This document shows, piece after piece, positions 1 to 11,687 of a stretch of DNA of 64,000 bases. The position numbers and the translations under genes are program-made. The stretch covers positions 6,880,334 through 6,944,333 of the forward strand of contig CAKAKS010000060.1 in assembly GCA_916700875.1 (NCBI GenBank). Direction: 5' to 3'. This DNA comes from Sebastes aleutianus. Lineage: Eukaryota; Chordata; Actinopteri; Perciformes; Sebastidae. Below the pieces are notes generated by a model that saw only the letters and a list, made by a program, of their open reading frames with translations, had not been told where the DNA came from and searched no databases. Position 1 is the stretch's first letter, and each line of letters begins with the position of its first letter.

Positions 1-1811
1 TGCTTACTGTATGCATGAGTGTGTGTGAGAGCGAGATGTTTGTTTTCGTGTTAGGGCCGAACCCTGCCTTCATCCTCAACGCTGACTATTATCCAGGAGG
101 CATCGCAGTGTTTCCATCCTAACAATCAGAACTGCTAATGCCAATGTAAATTATAAAGCTTCCAATTCCTCTGTGCCGTTGGGTGTGAGCCGATGCGCTG
201 CAACAGATAATCAGGGATGTTTTTGCTATTTTTGTGGCACGTCTTCCAAATTGGACAGCAGATGGAAACAGACGGATTAAAATAGAGCGAGGAACTGACA
301 TGCAGGAGAGGAACACTGTTGTGAGTAGACGGTTTGTGCCCCAGTACCACTGAGCAACACATCCCCTGTTGACTGGGGTTGCGGGGGGACGAGGACGGAG
401 CTGGAGCTGGGCTCTCTAAGTGCCTGCATCTGTTTGACAGATGTTGTTATATTGGGTTACTTCAGATAAAATGATTGTCGAAAATGTTAATTAAAACCTC
501 AAACAATTTGCACTTTGTTTACTCAAATCTGCATAACTGCACAGTGACACAATACCCAGCGCCGCTGCCCCGCTCTGATTTTCACCAGCTTTCATCCGTC
601 TTTGATGTGTTGACTTCGACAAACACAGTTGAAGCTGCGTGTGCAGTGCAATGGAAAAAGAAATAGAGACAATTGTACTAATATGAAAGCTAATCCCCTC
701 CCGCTCACTTTGCTTTCAGATGCCTCCACTATTTGTAGTGATTTATCTCCCTTTGCACGTTTTTGAAAGAGATTTGTTAATAGTCGGTCTTCGAGTTGTT
801 GACAGTAAACGGATTAGTGTGCAGTGAACTGTCCTTTTCATGGATAGTGTTTACCCCACAGTTACCAGCAGCACCTTGAAACACAGCCACCGCTTCTCGT
901 TTGACTGGACGCAAATAAAAAAAAGGTTGGGATCTGGACCACTGCTGTTTATTGACATCCGTTGGATCATTCATCCCCGGTCTGGCTCCAAACTCTTTGA
1001 AATACTGTTTGTTGTTACGGCCCAAAAAACATAACATCATGTACGTCTGTTCCGAACAAGACGTTATAATAACTGCCGTAAAACTAATGCTGTCATCGTG
1101 TGCAGCTAAAGTTTCATTCGGCTCCTCGTATATCATATTTTAGTGCTGTGTGAAATACCTGAGAGGTTTAAGATCCTGTATGTAGATCTCATTATAGACG
1201 CTGATATTTCATCTCTTTGCCTCGTCTCTTGTGGCACACCTGACATGTTGCCAGTGAAGGATTACAAAGTTTACATGGCACCAAATGCCCACAAAGCGGA
1301 AGTATTTTTTGCATGGGAAAAGGTGTTTTAAAGCACATGTCAACAGTTATCCTGCTGAATAACACGTTTGTCTCACCCAGTTGTTTCTTCTTCTTTCTTT
1401 TTTTTCGTGATTACTTTAACACTCGTATAGATCTCTGTCACAACACACACGGCTATTTTCCCCGAGGGCTTCTTCCCATAGTGTTTCCAGATTTGTTGCC
1501 ATCGAAAGGAGACAAACTGTCTCCAATTACGCGGACTGATCACTGACGTATCTGCTGACTTTTAGCCTCAGCTGCACCGCCTCCATCACTCAGCACTCTG
1601 GCCTCTCCAGTCCGCGCTCTCTACCTCAGAAAACGGATACCTTGGAATTTTTTTTCACGGAGATAAAGGTTAGGATTCCCTTTCTGTTAGGCTGTGCGTT
1701 TGAGCTGCCACAATAAGTCAGCGGGAATGACCCCCCTGGGAGAGGGCCGTACATGAGAGATGTAAGACAGGAGAATGTAGTGTTACTACTGCTGCAGTGT
1801 GTGCACCACTA

Positions 1812-1835
1812 CTGTTGCTGCTGCTGCTGCTGTTG
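1812..1835. repeat. CTG/CAG trinucleotide repeat
   Basis: A short run of about seven CTG-type triplets with two TTG variants. It is followed by purine-rich sequence to about 2012. On the opposite strand it reads as a polyglutamine tract, which explains the open frames seen there; nothing suggests that they are translated. Confidence 0.8.
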
Positions 1836-2015
1836 TTTCTCTGTTGGTCCTCGGCGGCGGCCTGAGATTGATGGAGCACATCCTGAGCAGACCTCGGGAT
1901 GATGCCAGTGTGCAGAGAGAAACAGGAGAGGGAGGAAGAGGGAAGGAAAGAGTTGTGAATGAAGGGAAGCAGGAGGGTGATGGCGATAGAGAAGTAGAGG
2001 GAGAGGAGAAAATGT

Positions 2016-2825
2016 GGCCCCGTTCAGACCGGGTATTAACATGCGTCCTGAGTGATCGGATCACAAATGGATCGCTTTAAGTACGTCTGTTCACACCACT
2101 TGTGATCTCACTTCCCCGCTCTATATGCAAATAAACACGTCGTAAACACACGGCTAATACAGCAGACGCTGTGACGTAATATTACATGAAAGTCGGTATT
2201 AATATCCTACATAGTCGTGAATTTGGGTAAATTTTTATTAATATCAAAATATAAGCTTATTGCACCTGCAATCCCCGGGGACCTCCATGCCGCAAACACT
2301 GCCGCCTTTTGCCAGGCAACAGCGGGGTACAGAGCTTCAGAGAGCCGGGGATGAGAGAGAGCGAGTGGGTATTAGCTCCGCGCAAAGCACCGAAAAAAAA
2401 AAACACCGACACATCTCCGACAGTATGATAATAATGCACTTCATGTGCCTAGTCTGATAGTCTGTAAATATGTAGCCTATAGATAAGATATATTTTAATA
2501 AAATACAGTTGTACCGACAGGATACAGTAGAGCACAGAAACCGTTTCCATGCCACGAGGCAGACAAGCATTCGCGTCTATTCACATGAGGAGCGCAGAGA
2601 TCCGCGTATCCCAGCGGGACGTCAGTTGAGTAGGCGGTCCTTAATGTGGCCCGGGACACATTCGCATACTAAATGCTAAAAGAATGAGGCCATATGTAGC
2701 CCAGACCACCTCTGAATGTGGTCTGAGTGATCGGATCTCAATGCGTCTTGAGTGCGTTCACGCTGTCCACTTTTGATCCGATCACTCAGGATGCATGTTA
2801 ATACCAGGTCTATGGTAACAGGGCC
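2016..2825. mobile_element. Non-autonomous DNA transposon with long terminal inverted repeats
   Basis: The ends are imperfect inverted repeats of about 55 bp. The left end begins GGCCCCGTTCAGACC and contains GTATTAACATGCGTCCTGAG. The right end, read as its reverse complement, begins GGCCCTGTTACCATAGACC and contains GTATTAACATGCATCCTGAG. Both then continue into TGATCGGATCA. An additional internal copy of the GTCTGAGTGATCGGATC motif lies near 2722. The 810-bp element has no transposase-like frame. I could not find a matching target-site duplication, so the superfamily is unresolved; a GGCC-starting end would fit PIF/Harbinger. Confidence 0.7.
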
Positions 2826-3554
2826 TATGAGAGGAGAGAAGAAGTCAGATAAAAAGGAAATAAAACATGATTAGACTAAGAGAAAAATGCAGATTAAGAA
2901 GAAAGGGGATACAGTACAAGAAGGGAAATTTAAGTAGGACAGAGGAGCTGATGAGAAAAATAAAAAGGTTTGTCAAAAAACAAAGTTGGATAAAGGAAGC
3001 AGAGGAAAGGAGATATAATACAGGACAGAAGGGGAAAAGCAGTAACAGGGGTCTCTCCAGTATGTGTCATTACACTCAACCCACCCCGCCCTGTCTTCAT
3101 CAGCGTACATCCATAGCTGCAACGGGGTGAAGACCCTGTCATCCAACCCCCCTACCCCTCATCCTTGGAACATCTGGGGCTCTGTACCTGGTCATGGCAG
3201 CCCCCCTCTGCCAGGGGACAAGATGGAGAGAGAGGGGATTAGGTTGACAGTGAGGTGTGTTACCAGATCCTGTGTTAATGAAAAGCAAGTGGAAGCTCCG
3301 CATTCCTCCCTCCGTCCACGGCTCACCACTCCCCAAGGTAGGGGGGCATTTATAGTTCAATGAAAGAAGGGAGGGGCGGGGGGGCTGAGAGAGAGAACAT
3401 ATGTCTTAAGGTCCATGAAACAAGACCCTCCCTAATCTCTCAGCTCTCCGTCAGACTGCCCATAGAGTGCCCCCGATTTCCCCAGAACACACACACATAC
3501 GTATCGACAAACCCTGTTACTAGTAGTGCACACTTTTTCATAAGCATACAACAT

Positions 3555-3555
<1 letters not shown>

Positions 3556-3613
<58 letters not shown>

Positions 3614-3616
3614 ACA
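3556..3616. repeat. CA dinucleotide microsatellite
   Basis: About 25 uninterrupted CA units, then a short CAAACACACACA tail. It gives long spurious open frames on both strands (poly-TH on + and poly-VC on -), which are not genes. Confidence 0.95.
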
Positions 3617-4437
3617 AAGCTTTCTCTTCTGTCCTTTGCCTCTGCGGACCCCCTGCTTCTTCATGGTGATTTACTCCAGCACACTTGTAAAGGAAAACTT
3701 CTGTTCATGGAACAAAGTGAATGCTACCCATTATTTATTTATGTCTCTGGATTTTTTTTATTTTTGTTTTATTTTGTTTCCCTGGCCAGTCTCTGAGTTA
3801 CGATCATGTCCGTTTGTTTACTCTGCTGAAAGAAAGCCACTCTTTTTTTCCATTTATCATATTATTTCTGTTTCAATAGTCAGGGAGAAGCAAAGCCAAA
3901 CATGAGGAGATTTATATCTGGGAATAGAACCCGCTGTGATTTGGCAAGTTAACCCAACTAATAAATAGTTTTCAACACATTAATAATAGAAATATATCAC
4001 AGAGAAGACATGGGTGGGGGTGGGGAGGGGGGGGGGACTGTCCAGCAAGGTATTTGTTAACACACATGTCGAGATGAAGATGTATTGCAGATAGTTGGTT
4101 CGAGACACAAAGTGTGAGAAAGCTGTGAGATTGTCGTAGTTGATTATCAGAGACATATTTTGTGGAACATTGGTGTCTCTCAGCATGGAGCCGTGTTGAA
4201 GCGACAGACCATAATCCTGGGTGGGAACTTCAAATCAGAGCAGTGGTACATACAATATGAGGGCTGCAAGTAATGATTATTGTAATTAGCGATCAATCTG
4301 ATGATTATTTTTTACATTTTTTAATGTCAGAACAGAATATAGTCGAAATTTGTCATCAGCCGACCTCATCAGATGGCTTGCTGTGTCCAAATATTACTCC
4401 AAAACCTAAACTTGTTCAATATACTATCACATAAAGC

Positions 4438-5146
4438 TAGGGTGTCAATCGATTAAAATATTTAATCAGGATTAATTGAATGATTGTCCATAATTAATCG
4501 CTATTAATCGCAAATCAATCGCACATTTTTTATCTGTTCAAAATGTACCTTAAAGGGAGATTTGTCAAGTATTTAATACTCTTATCAACATGGGAGTGGG
4601 CAGATATGCTGCTTTATGCAAATGTATGTATATATTTATTATTGGAAATCAATTAACAACACAAAACAATGACAGATATTGTCCAGAAACCCTCACAGGT
4701 ACTGCATTTAGCATAAAAACATATGCTCAAATCATAACATGGCAAACTGCAGCCCAACAGGCAACAACAGCTGTCAGTGTTATTAGTGTGCTGACTTGAC
4801 TATGACTTGCCCCAAACTGCATGTGATTATCATAAAGTGGGCATGTCTGTAAAGGGGAGACTTGTGGGTACCCATAGAACCCATTTTCATTCACATATCT
4901 GGAGGTCAGAGGTCAGAGAACCCCTTTGAAAATGACCAAGCTAGTTTTTCCTCGCCAAAATTTAGCATAAGTTTGGAGCGTTATTTAACCATTTTCACAA
5001 CCAAGCTACTATGAAATGTTTGGTACGAATTTATTATTTAGGTTTTTCTAGTTTCATATGATACCAGCATCTTCACTCTAGCTTTAAAACTGAGCCCACT
5101 ACAACCTAAAAATCACAAGTTGCGTTAAAGAAATTGGTGGCGTTGA
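4438..5146 (+). mobile_element. hAT-type MITE, TAGGGCTGTCAA family, copy 1
   Basis: It starts TAGGGTGTCAATCGATTAA, with one base missing from the family terminus, followed by the ATTAATCG-rich subterminal region. The body is the one shared with the copies at 32915, 37631, 49298 and 61837, including the segments near TTGTCAAGTATTTAATACTC and GGTACCCATAGAACCC. The right end decays after GGCGTTG and lacks the TTGACAGCCCTA terminus, so the copy is 3'-truncated or diverged. No coding capacity is seen. Confidence 0.85.
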
Positions 5147-6850
5147 AACAAATTCATGTTGTCATTCTACTTTCTGACTAATAAAACTGAACTGACCTAG
5201 GAACAGCAATAATATTAACCTACACAGACTAAGGCACTGCAGCCAACCAGCGCAAATTGGCTTCCAAAACAGTACAAAGGTACATGTTCAGTGGTAATAA
5301 CTCTACACAAGTTGCAGCCAAAACCATTTGCTTTAACTGTTTGTCCATCTCATGTTCAGCTTCACCTTTTTCCATTGTTGACCTGATGAATATGGCTGAC
5401 GTCTTAAACCGTTGTAATCCAGAAAAAAACTGCACAATCATAGGTCATATAAGGTCATGTGGTTCTATAATAAAGAAGAGATTTGAAGAAGTCTCCCTTT
5501 AGCAACATTGTGCTTTATTTTATCCAGTATTGAGCGTTAGTTTGCCAGGCTAATGTTACGCATAACAGTGGTCTAGTTTGGTTGTTTCTTTCACTTTTCC
5601 CGCTGGCCACTTCATGTCCTGCTTGCACAGACGCGTGTACACACAGACTCAGACCATCGGAGCAGCCAGAGAGAAAAAGAGAGACATTTCTTATTAAATT
5701 ACATTTGAAAATAACCAAAACCACACCGAGCCTGAAGCTGTATGAAATGAGATGGCCCGAACTCGACCTAAAACCCGATAATTTGTCAGGACCCATCAGG
5801 CTTAAGTTGGGTAACAGAATGGTATACTGTGTAAATTCAAACTGTGGGAATACAATCTGTCTAATCGCAGCGTTATCTTCATACATGTCTTCCTAAAAAG
5901 AGATCACATGTAGAGTTGAATATTGAGAAATTAGAACACACATCTACCAGTACATAATTTGCTGTGTTTGCTAATGTGCTTCATTGAACCCATATGTAGC
6001 TCATCGACACTCGTCAGTTACTGTGTAAACGGCTTTGGATGACGCACAGCTCCCTGCGTTGTGTCATTTTGGCCGACAGTGTCCCCCCGCTAAGAAACCA
6101 GTTTCCTCTAGTGTCCTATAGTGGTCTTGTGGTGAGAGGGATAGTGTATTTCTGTGGTGAGTGACAGTATATTACTTCTATTACTCTTGCCATCCCAGAC
6201 AGTCTTTGGGGGCCTCTGCTAGTTAGGTAATGACTCCTTTAGGTTTCATCTAATTGATACCAGTGCATCCCGGGGTATAAATCAGCCAGGCAGTGGTCAG
6301 ATAACGGTTGCCAGGGAGAAACCGACACGGTAAATCAACGTCTCCGATCCTATCTAATCTTACCCGAGTGTTTGCCAGAAATGTATTTCACTTTAGGAAG
6401 ATTTCCATCCACCCTGTTTCCCCCCCCTTCCCCACACCCACTTTGTTCCCTGAGTGTGTGTCAGCCCGCGGAGGATGTGCTTGTGTGCACTGATTTACTG
6501 GCAAGTGAGAGCATGAGACTGTATATGCAGGTGTAGGTTTGTGTGTGTGTGATCAAAGGTCATTCTAAATTACAGCATTTTGACACACAGTAGTTCCATT
6601 ACTTTTAACTCACTCGCTCACATATTGACTAAACCTTTAACTGATTACATACAATAACTGTAAGTGTGTATTACTGCTTATGGGTTTTGGATATTTTTTG
6701 CTAGTTCGTAAAAATATTTACACATTTGCATATTTCTTTCCTGTTTGTGTATGTGTGTGTTTGGAGAAGGTGCAATTAAAAAAAAGAAGCTTCAAAAGAT
6801 TATTTCATTTACTATTTATGGTCTCCCGATAAAGTGAAAAAAAAACAGTT

Positions 6851-8145
6851 AACGGGATAGTGCGGGTGTTTTGAAGTGGGGTTGTATGAGGTACTTATCC
6901 ATAGTAGATGTATTACTTACAGTAGATGATGGTAGGCGTGCCCCCAGCTTGGAGAAACAGACAGGAGCACCGACACCAGAGAAAAGCAATACAGTGCTGT
7001 GGACGGGGACGGCAGAAAAATGTATTTTAGCCACCTAGAAGAAAAGAGAACCTAAAAAAAAATCAATATCAGTTTAAGTGTACGCTGTATTTAGTATAAA
7101 ACAGTATCTATATTTTATTCTACGTCTATGTAACGTATCTATACTGTAAAACAGATAGAGACGTTTCACTTTCAGCTCAGTTCACCATCGAAAAATATTC
7201 TACATATAGCGTACGCTTAAACGGATATAAATCTTTTTAGGTGGGCCTTTCTTTTAGGTAGGGATGTCACGGTACCAGAAATCTATTAGTTGATTCCAAT
7301 ACCAGTGAATTTACACGATTTTCGATACCAATTCGGTACCACGGTAAAAAAACAAAAAAAAACAATAAATCCCATGTAATTCAACACGCACTCCTTTATT
7401 AAAACATTTGAACATTACAAAAAACAGAGGCATGTAGCCTTTAATTAATAAATAAAAAGAGACGTCTATTAACATTGCAAGACAGAACAGTGGCATGTAG
7501 CCTTCAAGTATTTAAAACAAACAATATTGTCTGGATGTCTGTCTTTGAGGTGTTTTGCTAAATTGGAAATATTTCCTCCTTTGGAAAGAAAAGTGAACGG
7601 CACCGTTACTGCACCGCATACTGTTTTTTGCGAATCTATTGTAACGTTGCGTGTGGCTAACTATTAGAAGAAGGGAGACTGGAAACGATTCCTCTTTTGC
7701 ACTCAACAGAGCCGGATTTATTACATGCCACAGCTCACAAACTACCCGGAGTTGGAGGTGTGTCGGAAAATAATAACAACTGGCCGGTTGGTTGCTTAGC
7801 GTTTTCGCTCTCGTTCATTGCATGTAGCTTGGCTAACTAGCCAGCTGCCATCTTTCACGTCTCGTGTTGTTGTTTTTTTCCGTGCTGTTACGGTGTTCTT
7901 CTTCTTCCTTCATTTCACGCCAGATGAGAACACTTGTAAGCGTATACTGCCCCCATTAGATCTGGAAGAATCGCATCTCCAGTACCTCCACTCCGGTACC
8001 AAATGATCATTACAGGCATCGTTCGGTACCTTCGGTACTGAAGAAAACGAGTACCGTCACATTTTTCTAATTTTAGTACCGAGTTGGTACCGAAGTATCG
8101 GTTCTCGTGACATCCCTACTTTTAGGTGGCTAAGATGTGTTTTAT
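6851..8145. mobile_element. Foldback repeat interrupted by a hAT element
   Basis: Sequence from about 7022-7082 (TTTTAGCCACCTAGAAGAAA through TCAGTTTAAGTGTACGC) is repeated in inverted orientation at about 7205-7258, and the match resumes after the hAT insertion at 8119-8140 (TTTTAGGTGGCTAAGATG). This gives a hairpin-type element whose right arm was split by the later hAT insertion. The left part (GTGTTTTGAAGTGGGGTTGTATG) resembles the element at 29886-30241. The outer boundaries are approximate. Confidence 0.65.
7259..8118. mobile_element. Complete non-autonomous hAT element with perfect 8-bp TSD
   Basis: The left terminus is TAGGGATGTCACGGTACC and the right terminus is ...CTCGTGACATCCCTA, an inverted repeat. 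It is flanked by CTTTTAGG at 7251-7258 and again at 8119-8126, an exact 8-bp target-site duplication, which is the hallmark of hAT transposition. The subterminal regions are rich in GGTACC/CGGTACC. The 860-bp interior has no frame resembling a transposase. The perfect TSD suggests that the copy is relatively young. Confidence 0.9.
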
Positions 8146-8169
8146 CTGCGAGAACCATGAGTTTAAGAC

Positions 8170-8375
8170 CATTGTGAGGACAATTTTTGTGGTCCTCACC
8201 TTCAGACAGACCTTCAAAGGCATGTTTGAGGGTTCAGACTATAAGGTTCAGGTTAGAATTAGGTTTAGGTAAGGGTAAGGGTTGGGGTTAGTCATTTAGT
8301 TGTGATGATTAGGGTTAGGGTAAGCAGCTAGGGAATGCATTATGTCAATGAGTGTCCTCACAAGTATAGAAGTAC

Positions 8376-8408
<33 letters not shown>
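8170..8408. repeat. Interspersed repeat with GTGAGGAC ends, degenerate TTAGGG-like tract and GT run
   Basis: GTGAGGAC (8174-8181) and GTCCTCAC (8192-8199) form a short palindrome, and TGTCCTCAC recurs near 8353. Between them is a degenerate GGTTAGGGTAAGGG-like stretch. It ends in a GT microsatellite (8379-8408). This looks like a common fish interspersed repeat, not an interstitial telomere: the hexamers are too irregular. Confidence 0.6.
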
Positions 8409-8412
<4 letters not shown>

Positions 8413-9198
8413 GCCATGTTCATATGCCAGGATCTATTTCATTCAGCGCCATCTGAGCCAGTTTTTTAAACCCCAAACACATAAAGTAGAGCCACCTCAA
8501 ATACCCGCAAAACAACAGCTGTCTCCGGTGTCTGTGGGCGTGTGTGTGTTCGTGTAAAAGTGAGTGTGTATGTCTTCGTTAACAGTGGCAACACACAATG
8601 TTCTTGTTCACCCCTATGCTATGCCAAGCTATTCTGTATGGTTTCTGTGTAAGCTCTTTGTATTTCCTAGGCACGTGTGCACATTGTCTCATAAGGTTTA
8701 TGAAGTGGTGATTGGATGATAACTGCCTCCGATATTTATCTTCTCTCTTACTGCAACTATCTCATGTTCTCTCATTTCATCTGTGTCCATATTATTTTTT
8801 TGTCTCCCGTTTCCCCATCGTTGCTTGCTTTTCGTGGCTTTACCCATCATCTGTTAATGGCGAACACAGGCTCACAGGTGCCGCTGCCTCATCCTCCAAT
8901 ACTTTTCCCAGCTCTTTCTTTTCCCCCCTTAACATTCCCTTCCGCTCCTCCCTTCTTATGGCAGTACTTCACAGCTCAGCAGTGTAATGTCTTTGGGCTG
9001 TCTGCTGACACATCTCTGGAAACAAGCCTTAATAGCAGTACTATGGTCATACGGGGCAACAGCGGGGATGGAGGGAGCATGGAGAAATGAGCCTCTGACT
9101 ATAATGGAAGAATGGAGTTAGAGAAGAAGAAAGAAAGAAAGAAAGGGATTCCCCCCTCATTAAAACCACTCCCAATTAGGGTGATTATTAAGAGAACT

Positions 9199-9237
9199 GG
9201 CTGCTGCTGCCTCTGCTTCTGCTGCTGCTGCTGCTGG
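9199..9237. repeat. CTG/CAG trinucleotide repeat, interrupted
   Basis: CTG units with CTC and TTCTG interruptions. The opposite strand would read polyglutamine. It is in an intron and no coding context is seen. Confidence 0.8.
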
Positions 9238-11484
9238 CTTAAGAACCAGGATGCTGCGGTCAACTGGGCTGTAAATGACGCATGGTGAGACAGGAGAGAA
9301 TGCTTTGATGCACATTGCGTGTGTGCGCAAATGTGTACGTGGGTATATTTCATTTCCACTTGTTCACCTGGTTGTGCATTTACATGTGTATGTATGCGTG
9401 TGTCTAAGTACATGTGTCTCCTTTTATACGTGTGTGTGAATGAAAGAAAGATCCTCCATTTAACGAGCCAGATTGGGAGTTCCCTTGCGCTGTCTAATAA
9501 ATCCTAGCCATGAAAATAAACCCGATGTCCACAGTTCAGTAAGTAATCTCTAACAGCTCTCTCTGCGCCGCAACACCAGAAGATATTAGCAGGTAAACTG
9601 CCAACTTGTATCAACAATGTCTTTTCCTGAGAGAAATGAGTCACCCCAGTATAATATTTCCCCCCTGAATGATTTATACAAGAGAAGCCCTCTTTCATTG
9701 GAACACCCCCCTGTTGTGTTATGGCACTCTGATGTTGAATAAGATGTTCCTTAGTCGATTTACCAAGCCTGGAAAGATGTGAGGACGCTTGTGTGTCATA
9801 TCTTCATCAGATTCTAGCTCTCACTCCATGTATCTATCTGTCTCCTCATTTATCTCCTCCACTCCCTGCATACGCCTTTCCATCTATCCTGCTTTACCCC
9901 AAGTGAACCCAGAGCACACTGTGGTCAAAGTCTTTCCTGAAAGGACTGAAAAAATAAATAGGGGAAGTTTTTGTTATATAAAAGCACTACATGGAACTGC
10001 CATATTTGTGAAACTGGGGTGTCAGTCAATAACAAACCAGTACTTAAGAGATAAATACAAATGATATTGTATGTAGAGTTATTAAAGGGTAACTTTGGTA
10101 TTTTTACAACAACATTTACCATGTGTTTTTTTAATCCAGTATTGATGGATAATGCTGTACCCAGCAGCCGCTAAACAAGCTGCAAGGGTAAGTGAGCAGC
10201 ATCAGTTTTGCAGATGGTAACCCCTGGTTGCGTTATAGAGATTCCTCTGCCTGTTGTGTTTACAAAAAACAGCTGTTTTTTCAATTGTGACAACCAAACC
10301 GATCAAAATGTCCCTCTTTATCCTGCACTACTGTTGACATTATAAAAGTCAAACAGGTAAATAATAGGAACTATAAAGCAGAACTTATAGTTAGGGACTG
10401 AAACAGGTGTGTCGTTTCTTTCTTTTACTTTCCCAGACTCACAGCCAGACTGGAGGGAGAATTTCGAGAGTTAAAAGGCCTTTTTAAAGAGCTCTTCTCA
10501 GGGCATTATTAGTCATCTAGGGCTGAGGTTTCCAAATGGGCTGCTGCTGTAGCTTTAACTGATCACAGATCAGCACTCCCATGTCAACGACTAGTAGAAG
10601 GGATTACAGTCGGCTGATTTATGGGACCAAAGGACCAAGTTCAGGACAGCATGTGACCACAGTGACACATCTCTGTTTTAATGGAAAGGATGGAGAATGC
10701 TGTCCTAATTAAGCTACTTTTGATTATTTCAGGATGAGTGGGTGTTTGGCTCTTCTGTCTGGGTCCCATCAGGGTTTTCTCACTGTCATCATGACTGCTA
10801 AACATTTATGTTTACCAAATCACAGAAAGTTTGAACCTATTTTTTTTTTTTTTATTGGTCATCGCCATTGATTCAGAAACATGCTGTAAAGGCAAAGGCA
10901 GGGACATTCAGTATAGTATGCATGAGGAAGAATCAGGCTCTCCTCTTTCAGAGGCAAGTGTTTATGTTAATAACATCAAATGAGTAGGGTAGTTTGGAGG
11001 CCAGTGATGTGGTTGATGTAATTGTTCAGTATGTTTTGCTTCTTTGATATCACGTAGGCAGGCTATGAATTTAGTAAAAACTCAGCGGCAAGCATTCGTG
11101 CAACTGAATTTTGAGGTTGAATTGTTTATGCGTTCCGGTTTCATCTGGCTTTGTTGCACTTGTATCAATGAACTCTGTTAGTTTTTATATATAATTAGAG
11201 ATATCAATATTCCACTTTGAAACTAGTATTTATTTTAGACATTCTCCCATCTATTTGAACCTTCTTTTCTCCATTTTTTTCCCCACTGTGTGTAATCAAT
11301 AAATTAGTGGCCGCTCCTACTTTATCCACAAACCACTTAGTACATAGGGTATCACTGACAAGACATTTTTCCTCATCATAGTCCAACTATTTTTTTTGGC
11401 GTATCATTTACCTCCTGTTTCCCCATCTGTAGTTCCACCCTGTACTCTACGTGCCATTCATTGCTACTCCTTCTGTCTCCCCAG

Positions 11485-11687
11485 ATGCACTTCAGGCTGC
11501 GTCTATGCAGCTGGAGCTGCAGGATTTGTTGGTGAGGACGGGGCTGAAGGACCGGAGCCGTCTCCTGCTGGGGCCGTTCTCCTGCAGCACCTCCCTGGAG
11601 GCTCGCTGGTGTCGGCACAGCGGCAGCCCCGGACCTGAGCCCGGCCCCCCTAAGCTGCTGCTGGACCTGAAGGGAGGCCTGTTGCAG
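11485..11687 (+). CDS. vps13b: vps13b internal exon A (first in window)
   Basis: This is a 203-bp exon. The acceptor is TCTCCCCAG at 11476-11484 and the donor is CAG|GTTTGT. It begins with two bases that complete a codon from an upstream exon outside the window, and it ends in phase 0. The product includes LQDLLVRTGLKDRSRLLLGP, then EARWCRHSG and the end LLLDLKGGLLQ. This matches the VPS13B family, whose human counterpart has a closely similar LKDRSR...CRHSG...GGLLQ stretch. VPS13B is a very long bridge-like lipid-transfer protein of the Golgi. This part is likely within the repeating beta-groove rod that carries lipids, judged from its position and not from a domain search. GC content is clearly above the flanking intron. 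Confidence 0.92.

Larger units (their letters stand above)
1..11484 (+). other. vps13b: Upstream vps13b intron (3' part only)
   Basis: I found no vps13b exon or other convincing gene before the acceptor at 11483-11484. The next exon needs a phase-1 exon upstream, so the preceding exon must lie outside the window and this intron is longer than 11.4 kb. Open frames here are short, lack recognisable domains and often overlap simple repeats. Repeats listed separately include a trinucleotide run, a TIR element, CA and GT runs, a hAT-type MITE, a foldback element with a nested hAT copy and a second CTG run. In 1-1785, 5150-6850 and 8410-9190 I see nothing beyond unique-looking intronic sequence. 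The stretch 10080-10240 resembles the start of a common fish interspersed repeat (AAAGGGTAACTTTGG), but I could not define its ends. Confidence 0.75.

Noticed and set aside
1809..2042. Polyglutamine frame on the minus strand
   Set aside because: It reads through the CTG/CAG microsatellite and purine-rich sequence, with no evidence of a gene.
3360..3905. 181-codon frame on the + strand
   Set aside because: It is driven by the CA microsatellite (poly-TH) with no domain and no splice support.
8220..8340. Interstitial telomere (TTAGGG) tract
   Set aside because: The GGTTAGG/TAAGGG motifs are irregular and embedded in an interspersed repeat. There is no uniform hexamer array.
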